A stretch of 64,000 nucleotides of DNA from Marinobacter santoriniensis NKSG1. GTDB taxonomy: Bacteria; Pseudomonadota; Gammaproteobacteria; Pseudomonadales; Oleiphilaceae. Both the position numbers and the translations under genes were made by a program. This document shows, piece after piece, positions 54,719 through 63,391 of this stretch. How positions within the stretch are numbered: position 1 is the first letter of the stretch; each line of letters begins with the position of its first letter. Below the pieces are notes generated by a model, which made no database searches, was not told where the DNA came from, and saw nothing but the letters and a program-made list of their open reading frames with translations. The stretch is from assembly GCF_000347775.1 (NCBI RefSeq), contig NZ_APAT01000005.1:186001-250000 (forward strand), written 5' to 3'.

Positions 54719-55140
54719 TCATCACGTTTGAGGAGCTCCAGGCTTTCCTCGACGAGCAGTTTCCGCAGGGGGCCGCATTCGGCTCCCTGCAGAAGCTCGG
54801 GGATGGCTGGGCGGAAATGAAGCTGGAGGTGGATGAAGAACATCTCAGGCCCGGCGGCACGGTGTCGGGCCCGGCGATGATGGGGTTGGCGGATGTCACC
54901 ATGTACGCTGCACTGCTCAGCAAGATCGGGCTGGTGCCGTTGGCGGTGACCACCAATCTCAACATCAACTTCCTGCGGAAGCCGGCGGCCCATGCGCCCA
55001 TCTGGGCACGCGCCAACCTTTTGAAGGTGGGGCGCACCATGGGAGTGGGGGAGGTGTTCGTGTATTCCGAAGGCGTGGAAGAGCCGGTCGCCCATTCCAC
55101 CATGACGTATTCCATTCCGCCGGAAAAATATCGCAATTAG
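54715..55140 (+). CDS. PaaI-type hotdog thioesterase
   Basis: 141 residues. RPGGTVSGPAMMGLADVTMYAAL and TTNLNINFLRKP fit the PaaI/4HBT group, with Asp of GLAD as the likely catalytic residue. Would release CoA from the product of the coupled ligase or related esters, protecting the CoA pool. Confidence 0.87.
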   Translation: MIITFEELQAFLDEQFPQGAAFGSLQKLGDGWAEMKLEVDEEHLRPGGTVSGPAMMGLADVTMYAALLSKIGLVPLAVTTNLNINFLRKPAAHAPIWARANLLKVGRTMGVGEVFVYSEGVEEPVAHSTMTYSIPPEKYRN

Positions 55141-55142
55141 GT

Positions 55143-55166
55143 ATTGACGTTTACGTATACGTCAAT
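55143..55166. promoter_or_regulatory. 24-base palindrome before the ABC importer operon
   Basis: Arms ATTGACGT and ACGTCAAT are perfect complements around TTACGTAT, itself a palindrome apart from its end pair. It lies 50-73 bases before the ATP-binding protein gene and resembles the element at 52991. Candidate binding site of a dimeric regulator controlling both units. Confidence 0.6.
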
Positions 55167-55215
55167 CTAATCTTGGGATAGTTAAGAAATACAACAATAA
55201 CAAAAGGCAAGAATA

Positions 55216-56013
55216 ATGCCCATGAGTGAACAGTACGTTCTCGAAACCCGTAACCTGGTCAAGGAATTCAAAGGCTTCGTCGCTGTCGACGACGTCAATC
55301 TCAAGATCCGCCAGGGCGACATACATGCGCTGATCGGCCCTAATGGCGCCGGCAAGACCACGGTCTTCAACCTGCTGACCAAGTTTCTCATCCCGACCCG
55401 GGGCAGGATCCTGTTCAAGGGTCAGGACATCACCGCGATGAAATCGGCCGCCATTGCCCGCAAGGGCGTTGTGCGCTCCTTCCAGATTTCAGCCGTGTTC
55501 CCCCACATGACGGCCCTGGAGAATATCCGCATCGCACTGCAGAGCTTCGAAGGCAATTCCTTCAGCTTCTGGCAGTCCGGCAACCGTCTCAACAAGCTCA
55601 ATGAGCGGGCCATGGAACTGCTTGATGCGGTCGGGCTGACCCGCTACGCCAATACCACCACCGTTGAGCTGGCCTATGGCCGCAAGCGGGCGCTGGAGCT
55701 GGCCACCACCCTGGCCATGGAGCCGGAGTTGCTGCTTCTGGACGAGCCGACACAGGGCATGGGCACCGAAGACGTGAACCGCGTCGTGGAACTGGTGCGC
55801 AAAGCCGCCGAGGGGCGCACAGTGCTGATGGTTGAACACAACCTGGGCGTGGTGAGCAAACTGTGTGACCGGATTACCGTGCTGGCCCAGGGCGCCGTCC
55901 TCACCGAAGGTGACTATGAAACGGTATCGGCAGATCCCCGCGTTCGCGAAGTCTATATGGGCACTGATGCCAGTGGTGAGCGCGGTGCGACAACAACGGA
56001 GACCGAAGCATGA
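55216..56013 (+). CDS. LivG-type ABC importer ATP-binding protein
   Basis: 265 residues. Walker A GPNGAGKTT, ELAYGRKRALELATTLAMEPELLLLDEPTQGM (signature plus Walker B, about residues 155-185), H-loop VEHNL. HAAT (branched-chain amino acid/amide/carboxylate) family. Overlaps the next ATPase gene by four bases. Substrate unknown; the CoA ligase upstream suggests a carboxylate. Confidence 0.92.
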   Translation: MPMSEQYVLETRNLVKEFKGFVAVDDVNLKIRQGDIHALIGPNGAGKTTVFNLLTKFLIPTRGRILFKGQDITAMKSAAIARKGVVRSFQISAVFPHMTALENIRIALQSFEGNSFSFWQSGNRLNKLNERAMELLDAVGLTRYANTTTVELAYGRKRALELATTLAMEPELLLLDEPTQGMGTEDVNRVVELVRKAAEGRTVLMVEHNLGVVSKLCDRITVLAQGAVLTEGDYETVSADPRVREVYMGTDASGERGATTTETEA

Positions 56014-56732
56014 GCCAGGGAACAGGCAGGGAATACGAGCAGTTGCGCATTTCCGGGCTGCACGCGTTTTATGGTGAATCCCACATCCTGCACGGGATTG
56101 ATCTGGTGGTGAACCGCGGCGAGCTGGTGACCCTGCTCGGGCGCAACGGTGCCGGCCGCAGTACCACCCTGAAAGCCATCATGAACATGGTGGGCCGCCG
56201 CACCGGCTCCATCATGATCAACGGGGAGGAGACCATGTCTTGCGCTCCCCATCATATTGCCAGGTTGGGTGTCGGGTATTGCCCCGAACATCGGGGCATT
56301 TTTTCGTCACTCAACGTCCAGGAAAACCTCACCCTGCCACCGGTGGTGCGTAGCGGTGGTATGAGCCTGGAAGAGATTTACACCATGTTCCCCAATCTCT
56401 ACGAACGTCGTTTCAGCCAGGGCACCAAGCTCTCCGGTGGCGAACAGCAGATGCTGGCCATGGCCCGCATCCTGCGCACCGGCGCCAACATGCTCCTGCT
56501 GGACGAGATCACCGAGGGCCTGGCCCCGGTGATCGTGGAGAAACTCGGGGATGTCCTGATCGCTCTGAAGGAAAAAGGGCTGACGATTGTGTTGGTGGAA
56601 CAGAATTTCCACTTCGCGGCGCCTTTAGCCGACCGCCATTACGTGGTCGAGCATGGTCAGATCATGGAAGAGATACGCGCCGACGAGCTGAGTGCCAAAC
56701 AGTCGGTGCTAAACGGCTATTTGGGGGTCTGA
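56010..56732 (+). CDS. LivF-type ABC importer ATP-binding protein
   Basis: 240 residues. Signature LSGGEQQMLAMARIL, Walker B LLLDEI, H-loop VEQNFHFA. The Walker A reads GRNGAGRST with Arg in place of the usual Lys; some LivF-like proteins of this subgroup share that. Pairs with the LivG-like protein for one transporter. Confidence 0.9.
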   Translation: MSQGTGREYEQLRISGLHAFYGESHILHGIDLVVNRGELVTLLGRNGAGRSTTLKAIMNMVGRRTGSIMINGEETMSCAPHHIARLGVGYCPEHRGIFSSLNVQENLTLPPVVRSGGMSLEEIYTMFPNLYERRFSQGTKLSGGEQQMLAMARILRTGANMLLLDEITEGLAPVIVEKLGDVLIALKEKGLTIVLVEQNFHFAAPLADRHYVVEHGQIMEEIRADELSAKQSVLNGYLGV

Positions 56733-56811
56733 CCCCGGATAGAAATGCTAGCGCAAGCTAAAAAAGCAACAACAACCCGAACCGACGCAAGACAGTAGCG
56801 GAGATACAACA

Positions 56812-58023
56812 ATGACAATGATTAAAAAGCTTCTGACCTCAGCCGTTGCATCCGCCCTCATGGTGAGTGGCGCCCAGGCGGAGATTAGCGACAACATGGT
56901 AAAAATGGGTTACCTGGCGGATATGTCCGGTACCTACCGGGACCTGGCCGGCCCGAACGGCCTGAAGGCCATGGAAATGGCCATCAAGGATTTCGGTGGC
57001 TCGGTCAAGGGCGCCAAGATTGAAGTCGTCAGCGCCGACGACCGGAACAGCCCGGACGTGGCGTCGAGCACCGTTCGCCGCTGGGTTGAAAACGACAAGG
57101 TCGACATGATCGGCGGCATGGTCGCATCGTCCGTGACCATCGCGGCCACCAAGATCCTGGAAGAGAACAACAAACTGGGCATCGTGTCCGGTTCAGCCGC
57201 GTCCAGCATCACCAACGAGCATTGCACGCCGAACCACATTCACTACGTCTACGACACCTACGCGCTGTCCATCGGTACCCCGACAGCCATCGTGCAGGAA
57301 GGCGGCAAGACCTGGTTCATCCTGACCGCTGACTACGCGTTCGGCCATGCCATGGAAGCGGACGTTACCCGTGTCGTGGAAGCCAATGGCGGCGAAGTGG
57401 TCGGCAGTATCCGTCACCCGTTCCCGACACCGGACTTTTCGTCCTTCATCCTGCAGGCACAGGCCTCCGGTGCTGACGTAATTGCCCTGGCCAACGCCGG
57501 CGCAGACACCACCAACGCGATCAACACCGCCAGTGAGTTCGGTGTGACCCAGGGTGGCCAGACCCTTGCCGCACTGGTTCTGTTCCTGAGCGATGTTCAC
57601 GCACTCGGCACCGATGTGGCCCAGGGCATCCAGCTCACCACCGGCTGGTACTGGGACATGAACGATGAGACCCGCGCCTGGTCCGATCGCTTCATGGAAG
57701 CCACCGGAGCCCGTCCGACCATGGTTCACGCCGGTATCTACTCCAGCACCATGCAGTACCTGAAAGCCGTGGAAGCAACCAATTCGGACGACTCCCAGAC
57801 TGTGCGCAAGTACATGATGGAGCATCCGATCAACGACATGTTCGCCAAGAACGGCAGGATCCGGGAAGACGGTCGCATGGTGCATGACATGTACCTGGCC
57901 GAGGTCAAGACCCCCGAGGAATCCTCCGGTGAATGGGACCTGTACAACATCGTACGGACCATCCCGGCAGATGAGGCGTTCCGTCCACTCTCCGAGAGCA
58001 AGTGCAAACTGGTCAGCATGTAA
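56812..58023 (+). CDS. HAAT-family substrate-binding protein
   Basis: 403 residues. Signal peptide MTMIKKLLTSAVASALMVSG-AQA, then a Leu/Ile/Val-binding fold (KMGYLADMSGTYRDLAGPNG, SGSAASSITNEHC, TADYAFGHAMEADV). Periplasmic receptor of the importer. The pocket differs from LivJ, so the ligand is not predicted. CGGAG precedes the ATG; a stable hairpin follows the stop. Confidence 0.92.
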   Translation: MTMIKKLLTSAVASALMVSGAQAEISDNMVKMGYLADMSGTYRDLAGPNGLKAMEMAIKDFGGSVKGAKIEVVSADDRNSPDVASSTVRRWVENDKVDMIGGMVASSVTIAATKILEENNKLGIVSGSAASSITNEHCTPNHIHYVYDTYALSIGTPTAIVQEGGKTWFILTADYAFGHAMEADVTRVVEANGGEVVGSIRHPFPTPDFSSFILQAQASGADVIALANAGADTTNAINTASEFGVTQGGQTLAALVLFLSDVHALGTDVAQGIQLTTGWYWDMNDETRAWSDRFMEATGARPTMVHAGIYSSTMQYLKAVEATNSDDSQTVRKYMMEHPINDMFAKNGRIREDGRMVHDMYLAEVKTPEESSGEWDLYNIVRTIPADEAFRPLSESKCKLVSM

Positions 58024-58039
58024 TCCGGAAAGTAACAAC

Positions 58040-58066
58040 GGCTCCCCGTGCGGCGCGCGGGGAGCC
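58040..58066 (+). promoter_or_regulatory. Intercistronic hairpin after the binding-protein gene
   Basis: GGCTCCCCG and CGGGGAGCC, 9 bp, loop of 9 bases, no T run. Such hairpins protect the binding-protein message and lower permease expression, giving more receptor than membrane parts. Inferred from position. Confidence 0.55.
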
Positions 58067-58083
58067 AGAGTGGAGTTAGCAAC

Positions 58084-58971
58084 ATGTCCATGATTTTCGG
58101 CGTGCCTGTGGCAGTGCTGTCGGGCCAGCTTCTGATCGGAGTTATCAATGGCGCCTTCTACGCGCTGTTGAGCCTGGGTCTGGCGGTGATTTTCGGCCTG
58201 CTCAAGATTATCAATTTCGCCCACGGCGCCATGTACATGCTTGGTGCCATGGTCACGGTCATCATGTTTGACGCCCTGGGTGTCAATTACTGGGTGGCCC
58301 TGTTCCTGGCGCCTGTCCTCGTTGGCGTTTTCGGTATGCTTATCGAGTACTTCCTGCTTCGACGAATTACCGGCCAGGACCACATCTACAGCCTGCTGCT
58401 GACCTTCGGCGCAGCGCTGATGATCCAGGGGATTCTGACCAATATCTACGGCGTATCCGGCCTGCGGTATTCCATACCGGATCTGTTCAAGGGTGGCGTC
58501 AACCTCGGTTTCATGTTCCTGCCGTACTATCGCGCCTGGGTCATTTTGGTGGCCCTGATTGTCTGCTTCGGCACCTGGTTCATGATCGAGAAAACCAAAC
58601 TCGGCGCCTACCTCAGAGCGGGCACCGAAGATGCCCAGCTGATGCAGGGCTTCGGTATCAACGTGCCTTTGCTGATAAGCCTGACCTACGGTTTCGGCGT
58701 CATGCTCGCGGCATTCGCCGGTGTGCTGGCGGCACCCATCTACTCGGTCACCCCGGTGATGGGGTCACACATACTGATTGTGGTGTTCGCGGTGGTGGTG
58801 ATCGGCGGAATGGGATCGATCGGTGGTGCAATCATCACCGGTGTACTCATGGGGGTCATCGAAGGACTGACCAAAACCTTCTATCCTCCGGCTTCGTCCG
58901 CTGTCATCTTTCTGGTGATGGTGGTGGTTCTCATGTTCCGGCCTGCCGGCCTGTTTGGTAAGGAGGCCTGA
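58084..58971 (+). CDS. LivH-type ABC importer permease
   Basis: 295 residues, about eight membrane helices. GLLKIINFAHGAMYMLGAM and GTEDAQLMQGFGINVPLLI are LivH-type; GGMGSIGGAIITGVLMG is the coupling region near the end. GGAGTTAG precedes the ATG at 58084. Confidence 0.92.
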   Translation: MSMIFGVPVAVLSGQLLIGVINGAFYALLSLGLAVIFGLLKIINFAHGAMYMLGAMVTVIMFDALGVNYWVALFLAPVLVGVFGMLIEYFLLRRITGQDHIYSLLLTFGAALMIQGILTNIYGVSGLRYSIPDLFKGGVNLGFMFLPYYRAWVILVALIVCFGTWFMIEKTKLGAYLRAGTEDAQLMQGFGINVPLLISLTYGFGVMLAAFAGVLAAPIYSVTPVMGSHILIVVFAVVVIGGMGSIGGAIITGVLMGVIEGLTKTFYPPASSAVIFLVMVVVLMFRPAGLFGKEA

Positions 58972-58973
58972 CC

Positions 58974-59969
58974 ATGAACGAAACAGTCAAACAGACCGAT
59001 ATCCAGAAGGCGATTCTCGAGCAGCAACAATCCGAGCATCGTAAAAAGATGATCTTGAACGGTGTTCTGCTGGTGCTCCTTCTGGTGGCGCCGTTGGTCA
59101 TGTACCCGGTCTTCCTGATGAAGATCCTGTGTTTCGCGTTGTTCGCCGTCGCTTTCAACCTCCTTCTGGGGTATACCGGACTGCTGTCCTTTGGCCATGC
59201 GGCGTTTCTGGCAACCGGGGGCTACACCACCGGCTACCTGCTGAGTAATGTGCCCGGGCTGTCGACCGAACTGGGAATCCTGGCGGGTACTCTGATGGCC
59301 ACGGTGCTCGGGTTCGGCTTTGCGTTGCTGTCGATCCGCCGGCAGGGCATCTATTTCGCCATGGTGACCCTGGCGCTGGCCCAGCTGGTGTTCTTCTTCT
59401 TCGTTCAGTCGTCCTTTACGGGCGGCGAAGATGGCATGCAGGGCATCCCGAGGGGAGAGCTGTTCGGGCTGATCGACCTGAACGACAACCTGAACCTGTA
59501 CTACTTCATCCTCGTGGTGTTCCTGGCCTGTTACCTGCTGGTACAGAGAACCGTCGGCAGCCCGTTCGGGCAGGTGCTCAATGCCATCAAACAGAACGAA
59601 CCGAGAGCTATCTCGCTGGGCTACAACGTCAACCGCTACAAGATCCTGGCGTTTGTGATCTCGGCCGCCCTCGCTGGGCTCGCGGGTTCCATGAAATCAG
59701 TGGTGTTCCAGTTGGCGTCTCTGAACGATGCTCACTGGCATACCTCCGGTGAGGTCATCCTGATGACACTCGTGGGCGGCGCGGGCACCCTGTTGGGGCC
59801 GGTCGTGGGGGCCACCTTCGTGGTGAACGTGGAATACCAGCTCGCCCAGGGCCCGCTCCGGGACTGGGTCGATCCGATTCTCGGCGGCATCTTCGTGCTG
59901 ACGGTCATCGCCTTCCGCAGTGGCATTGTGGGCGAGATCCAGAAGTTCATGAGGAAGAATCTGAGTTGA
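58974..59969 (+). CDS. LivM-type ABC importer permease
   Basis: 331 residues. A hydrophilic N-terminal 30, then about eight helices; LLGYTGLLSFGHAAFLATGGY, AIKQNEPRAISLGYNVNRYK and VGGAGTLLGPVVGA are LivM signatures. Completes the five-gene importer and ends just before a strong terminator. Confidence 0.92.
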   Translation: MNETVKQTDIQKAILEQQQSEHRKKMILNGVLLVLLLVAPLVMYPVFLMKILCFALFAVAFNLLLGYTGLLSFGHAAFLATGGYTTGYLLSNVPGLSTELGILAGTLMATVLGFGFALLSIRRQGIYFAMVTLALAQLVFFFFVQSSFTGGEDGMQGIPRGELFGLIDLNDNLNLYYFILVVFLACYLLVQRTVGSPFGQVLNAIKQNEPRAISLGYNVNRYKILAFVISAALAGLAGSMKSVVFQLASLNDAHWHTSGEVILMTLVGGAGTLLGPVVGATFVVNVEYQLAQGPLRDWVDPILGGIFVLTVIAFRSGIVGEIQKFMRKNLS

Positions 59970-59996
59970 GGCGATTGATCCAGTAAGTGCTCATGA

Positions 59997-60022
59997 GGGC
60001 CGCGCATCGCGCGGCCCTTTTT
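59997..60022 (+). terminator. Strong intrinsic terminator after the ABC importer operon
   Basis: GGGCCGCGC and GCGCGGCCC, a perfect 9-bp G+C stem with an ATC loop, followed directly by TTTTT. Textbook Rho-independent terminator. Confidence 0.9.
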
Positions 60023-60024
60023 GT

Positions 60025-60053
60025 TTGCGCTCGCGGGAAAACAGGATTATCCT
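60025..60053 (+). promoter_or_regulatory. Candidate sigma-70 promoter of the cecR-type operon
   Basis: TTGCGC and TATCCT with 17-base spacing, directly after the terminator. The transcription start would fall at about 60060, right on the inverted repeat at 60059. Confidence 0.4.
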
Positions 60054-60058
60054 GATAC

Positions 60059-60074
60059 TTAATCAATCGATTAA
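60059..60074. promoter_or_regulatory. Operator candidate for the TetR regulator
   Basis: TTAATC and GATTAA arms around AATC, 14 bases before the regulator's start codon. Fits autoregulation by a TetR-family dimer. Confidence 0.6.
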
Positions 60075-60087
60075 CTAAATTAAAATC

Positions 60088-60744
60088 ATGCCCCAGGATT
60101 CCCGTAAACAACAGGGCGACACCACCCGGGACGCTCTGATAAAAACCGCCACCCGCGTCTTCGCGGAACTGGGCTATTACGGCGCCAGTACCCGTGCCAT
60201 CGCCAAAGCGGCGGACGTCAATCAGGCCCTGATCGGCTATCATTTTGGTGGTAAGAAAGATCTCTATCAGGCGGTTTTCGTGGCCATAGCCGAAGCGCTT
60301 GAGCAAAGAATGACCGACAGACTGGAACAGCTGAAGGCTTTGTTGGCCGAACCGGATCCCTCCCGCGAGGACTGCCTGGCGGCCATGGAGACATTTTGCG
60401 GCGGCCTGGTTGAACTTATGCTGCAACCGGAAACCGAATACTGGTCCCAGCTGATTCTCCGGGAGCAACAGCATCCGGGGCCCGCCTTCGACATCCTGTA
60501 TGAACGCTTCATGAGCCGGGTGTTGGGTATTACCACGCGGCTGGCCGGACACCTCAGGCCGGAACTTGAGAGTGAAGAGGTCAAGCTGCTGGTCATTACG
60601 GTGCTGGGCCAGATTCTGGTCTGGCGCTTCGCCCGCACGGGTATACAGCGTCAGATGGGCTGGAACAATCCGGACATCGAGGCCATAAAACATCGCGTGT
60701 TCACCAACATCCGCCTGTTGTTGGCAAAGGAGCCTTTTGAATGA
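60088..60744 (+). CDS. cecR: TetR-family regulator, CecR (YbiH)-like
   Basis: 218 residues. N-terminal helix-turn-helix (RVFAELGYYGASTRAIAKAA, then NQALIGYHFGGKKDLY) and the long C-terminal ligand domain of the CecR type (LILREQQHPGPAFDIL). Overlaps ybhG by four bases, the ybiH-ybhGFSR order of E. coli, where CecR represses the exporter. No clear ribosome site before the ATG. Confidence 0.85.
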   Translation: MPQDSRKQQGDTTRDALIKTATRVFAELGYYGASTRAIAKAADVNQALIGYHFGGKKDLYQAVFVAIAEALEQRMTDRLEQLKALLAEPDPSREDCLAAMETFCGGLVELMLQPETEYWSQLILREQQHPGPAFDILYERFMSRVLGITTRLAGHLRPELESEEVKLLVITVLGQILVWRFARTGIQRQMGWNNPDIEAIKHRVFTNIRLLLAKEPFE

Positions 60745-61718
60745 AGAAACCCCTGATTGCACTGGTCGTGCTCGCCGTCCTGGCGGGCGGCGGATACGCC
60801 TGGTACCAGAGCCAGCAAACGGATAACGGCCCGCTGACACTCTATGGCAATGTGGATGTACGGGAATTGTCCCTTGGTTTCCGGCAGGGCGGTCGTGTGA
60901 CGGCGCTGCATGTGGATGAAGGGGACAAGGTCAAAGCCGGTGAGCTGTTGGCCGAGCTGGATGACGAACCCTTGCAGAATGCTTTGGCTGCGGCCCGGGC
61001 ACAGGTGGATCAGGCGCAGGCGGCCCTGGCACGACTGGAAGCGGGCAGCCGGCCCCAGGAAATCGAGCAGGCAAAGGAAGCGGAGCGCCAGGCGGCCGCA
61101 GTCTTCTCCAGCCGACAGTTGGAATTCAAGCGGCTGAAGGAGCTGGCCAATTCCGGCGCCACCAGCCAGCAGGCGCTCGACAGCGCGCGCTACGCCCTGG
61201 ATGAGGCCCGGGCGAGGCTGGGCGCCGCGCGAGCCACTCTGTCCCTCTTGGAGGAGGGGCCAAGGCAGGAGGACATCAGTGCGGCCCGGGCACAACTGGA
61301 ATCCGCGAAAGCCCACGCGGCCCAGGCGGAAACGGCGCTTTCGGATGCCCGTCTGGTTGCCCCGAGCGACGGTGAGGTGCTCAGCCGTGTGGTCGAGCCG
61401 GGGGCCATGGTCCAGCCGGGCAGTCCGGTGTTCAGTCTGGCGTTGCGCGATCCGGTGTACGTTCGCGCCTATGTCAGTGAGCCTCATCTGGGCGATGTAT
61501 CACCCGGTACTGCGGTTTTGGTGACGGCGGACGGCAACGGCAACCAATACCATGGGCAAGTCGGCTTCGTGTCGCCCCGCGCCGAATTCACCCCGAAAAC
61601 CGTTCAGACCGAGGAACTGCGTACCGAGCTGGTCTACCGGCTTCGCATCGTGGTCAACGACGCCGACGATCGCTTGCTGCAGGGTATGCCGGTCACCATT
61701 ACCCTTGACCAGCCATGA
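60741..61718 (+). CDS. ybhG: HlyD-type membrane fusion protein
   Basis: 325 residues. One N-terminal membrane anchor (about 4-22), a biotinyl-lipoyl half (GNVDVRELSLGFRQGGRVTAL), a long Ala/Gln/Arg-rich coiled-coil hairpin (about 80-200), the second lipoyl half (RLVAPSDGEVLSRVVEPGAMV) and a beta barrel. Periplasmic adaptor linking the ABC exporter to an outer-membrane channel. Overlaps both neighbours by four bases. Confidence 0.9.
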   Translation: MKKPLIALVVLAVLAGGGYAWYQSQQTDNGPLTLYGNVDVRELSLGFRQGGRVTALHVDEGDKVKAGELLAELDDEPLQNALAAARAQVDQAQAALARLEAGSRPQEIEQAKEAERQAAAVFSSRQLEFKRLKELANSGATSQQALDSARYALDEARARLGAARATLSLLEEGPRQEDISAARAQLESAKAHAAQAETALSDARLVAPSDGEVLSRVVEPGAMVQPGSPVFSLALRDPVYVRAYVSEPHLGDVSPGTAVLVTADGNGNQYHGQVGFVSPRAEFTPKTVQTEELRTELVYRLRIVVNDADDRLLQGMPVTITLDQP

Positions 61719-63391
61719 CCGCGATCGTCCTCGACGACGTCCATAAGGCGTTCGGGAAGACCCAGGCACTAAAGGGCATTTCCGGAGAGATTGCCGCCGG
61801 TCGGCTGACCGGCCTGGTGGGGCCGGATGGCGCCGGTAAAACCACGCTGATCCGTATGATGGCGGGCCTCCTGAAAGCGGACAGCGGTGCGCTCCGGGTC
61901 GCAGGTCTCGATCCCGTTCATGACGGCATGGCGCTGGCGGAATCCGTGGGCTACATGCCGCAACGTTTTGGACTTTACGAAGATCTCACGGTACAGGAAA
62001 ACCTGAACCTGTATGCCGAACTTCGGGGACTCCCCAGGGATGACTACGACGCCACGTTTGAACGGTTGCTCGATTTCACCCGCCTCGGCCCCTTCACAAA
62101 GCGTCTCGCAGGCCGGCTTTCCGGAGGCATGAAGCAGAAGCTGGGGCTGGCCTGTGCACTCATTACGTCGCCCGAGGTCCTTCTTCTGGACGAGCCGGGC
62201 GTGGGGGTCGATCCGGTCAGCCGCCAGGATTTGTGGCGGATGGTTCAGGCCCTCACCGGAGAAGGCATGGCAGTGATCTGGGCCACGGCCTATCTGGAAG
62301 AAGCCGAGCGCTGCGAAGATGTCCTGCTGCTGAGCGAGGGCCAGTTACGTTTTCGGAGTGAACCCGGCGAACTGACCCGGCGCCTGCAGGGCCGTTGTTT
62401 CCGGCTGAAAGGCAGCGAGGAGAAGCGGGCATTGCTGAGGCAGGTCCTCGCCCGTAAGGACGTCCGGGACGGCACCATTGAGGGTGATCGAATTCGTGTG
62501 GTAGTGGATGAGGGCGTCGATGGCGATGCACTGGCATCACTTGGTGATGTGGAAGAAGTCGCTCCGCGCTTTGAGGATGCATTCATAGACCTTCTCGGGG
62601 GCGGACCGGGTGGCCATTCTCCGCTGGCCGACCAGATGCCCGACGTGCCGGAACTGAAAGACCCGGTCTCCTGTCAGCATCTTACCCGTCGGTTCGGCGA
62701 GTTCGTGGCGACGGACGACGTCAGTTTCAATGTTCGCCAGGGGGAGATCCTCGGCTTGCTGGGCCCCAATGGTGCCGGTAAATCGACCACCTTCAAGATG
62801 TTGTGCGGTCTGCTCAAGCCCAGTAGCGGAGAGGCCCGTGTGGCCGGGCTGGACCTGCGCAGCGCCGCCAGTGACGCCAAACTCAAACTGGGCTATATGG
62901 CCCAGAAATTTTCGCTGTACGGCCTGCTCTCGGTGCGCCAGAACCTGGTGTTCTATGCCGGCGTCTACGGTCTCCGGGGCGAGGAGAAACAGAACCGTAT
63001 TCGCGAGATGATCGACGGCCTCCAGCTAGGGCCGCTGCTCGACAGTGCTCCCGATCAGCTCTCCCTGGGGTTCAAGCAACGCCTTGCGTTGGCATGCGCC
63101 CTCATGCACCGACCGCCGATCCTGTTTCTCGACGAGCCCACCTCCGGTGTGGATCCGATCACCCGCCGGGAATTCTGGACTCACATCAACGGCCTGGTCG
63201 GCAAGGGCGTGACCGTGTTGGTGACCACCCACTTCATGGATGAAGCCGAGTACTGTGACCGGGTTGCGCTGATGCACCGGGGGCGGGTGATTGCCCTGGA
63301 TACACCGGACAATCTCAAGGCCCAGGCGGGGCAGGGAGCCAGTATGGAGCAGGCGTTCATTCACTTGATTGAGGAGCAGGACGATGCGTAG
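61715..63391 (+). CDS. ybhF: Double ABC ATPase of the YbhFSR exporter
   Basis: 558 residues, two fused ATP-binding domains. First: GPDGAGKTT, LSGGMKQKLGLA, LLDEPGVGVDP. Second: GPNGAGKST, LSLGFKQRLALA, FLDEPTSGVDP. The second signature has LSLGF for LSGGQ. Length and order match YbhF. Drives export through the YbhS/YbhR permeases. Shares eight bases with the permease gene. Confidence 0.93.
   Translation: MTAIVLDDVHKAFGKTQALKGISGEIAAGRLTGLVGPDGAGKTTLIRMMAGLLKADSGALRVAGLDPVHDGMALAESVGYMPQRFGLYEDLTVQENLNLYAELRGLPRDDYDATFERLLDFTRLGPFTKRLAGRLSGGMKQKLGLACALITSPEVLLLDEPGVGVDPVSRQDLWRMVQALTGEGMAVIWATAYLEEAERCEDVLLLSEGQLRFRSEPGELTRRLQGRCFRLKGSEEKRALLRQVLARKDVRDGTIEGDRIRVVVDEGVDGDALASLGDVEEVAPRFEDAFIDLLGGGPGGHSPLADQMPDVPELKDPVSCQHLTRRFGEFVATDDVSFNVRQGEILGLLGPNGAGKSTTFKMLCGLLKPSSGEARVAGLDLRSAASDAKLKLGYMAQKFSLYGLLSVRQNLVFYAGVYGLRGEEKQNRIREMIDGLQLGPLLDSAPDQLSLGFKQRLALACALMHRPPILFLDEPTSGVDPITRREFWTHINGLVGKGVTVLVTTHFMDEAEYCDRVALMHRGRVIALDTPDNLKAQAGQGASMEQAFIHLIEEQDDA

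Noticed and set aside
57193..58383. 396-codon open frame on the minus strand
   Set aside because: Antisense to the substrate-binding protein and permease; His/Gly-rich shadow composition.
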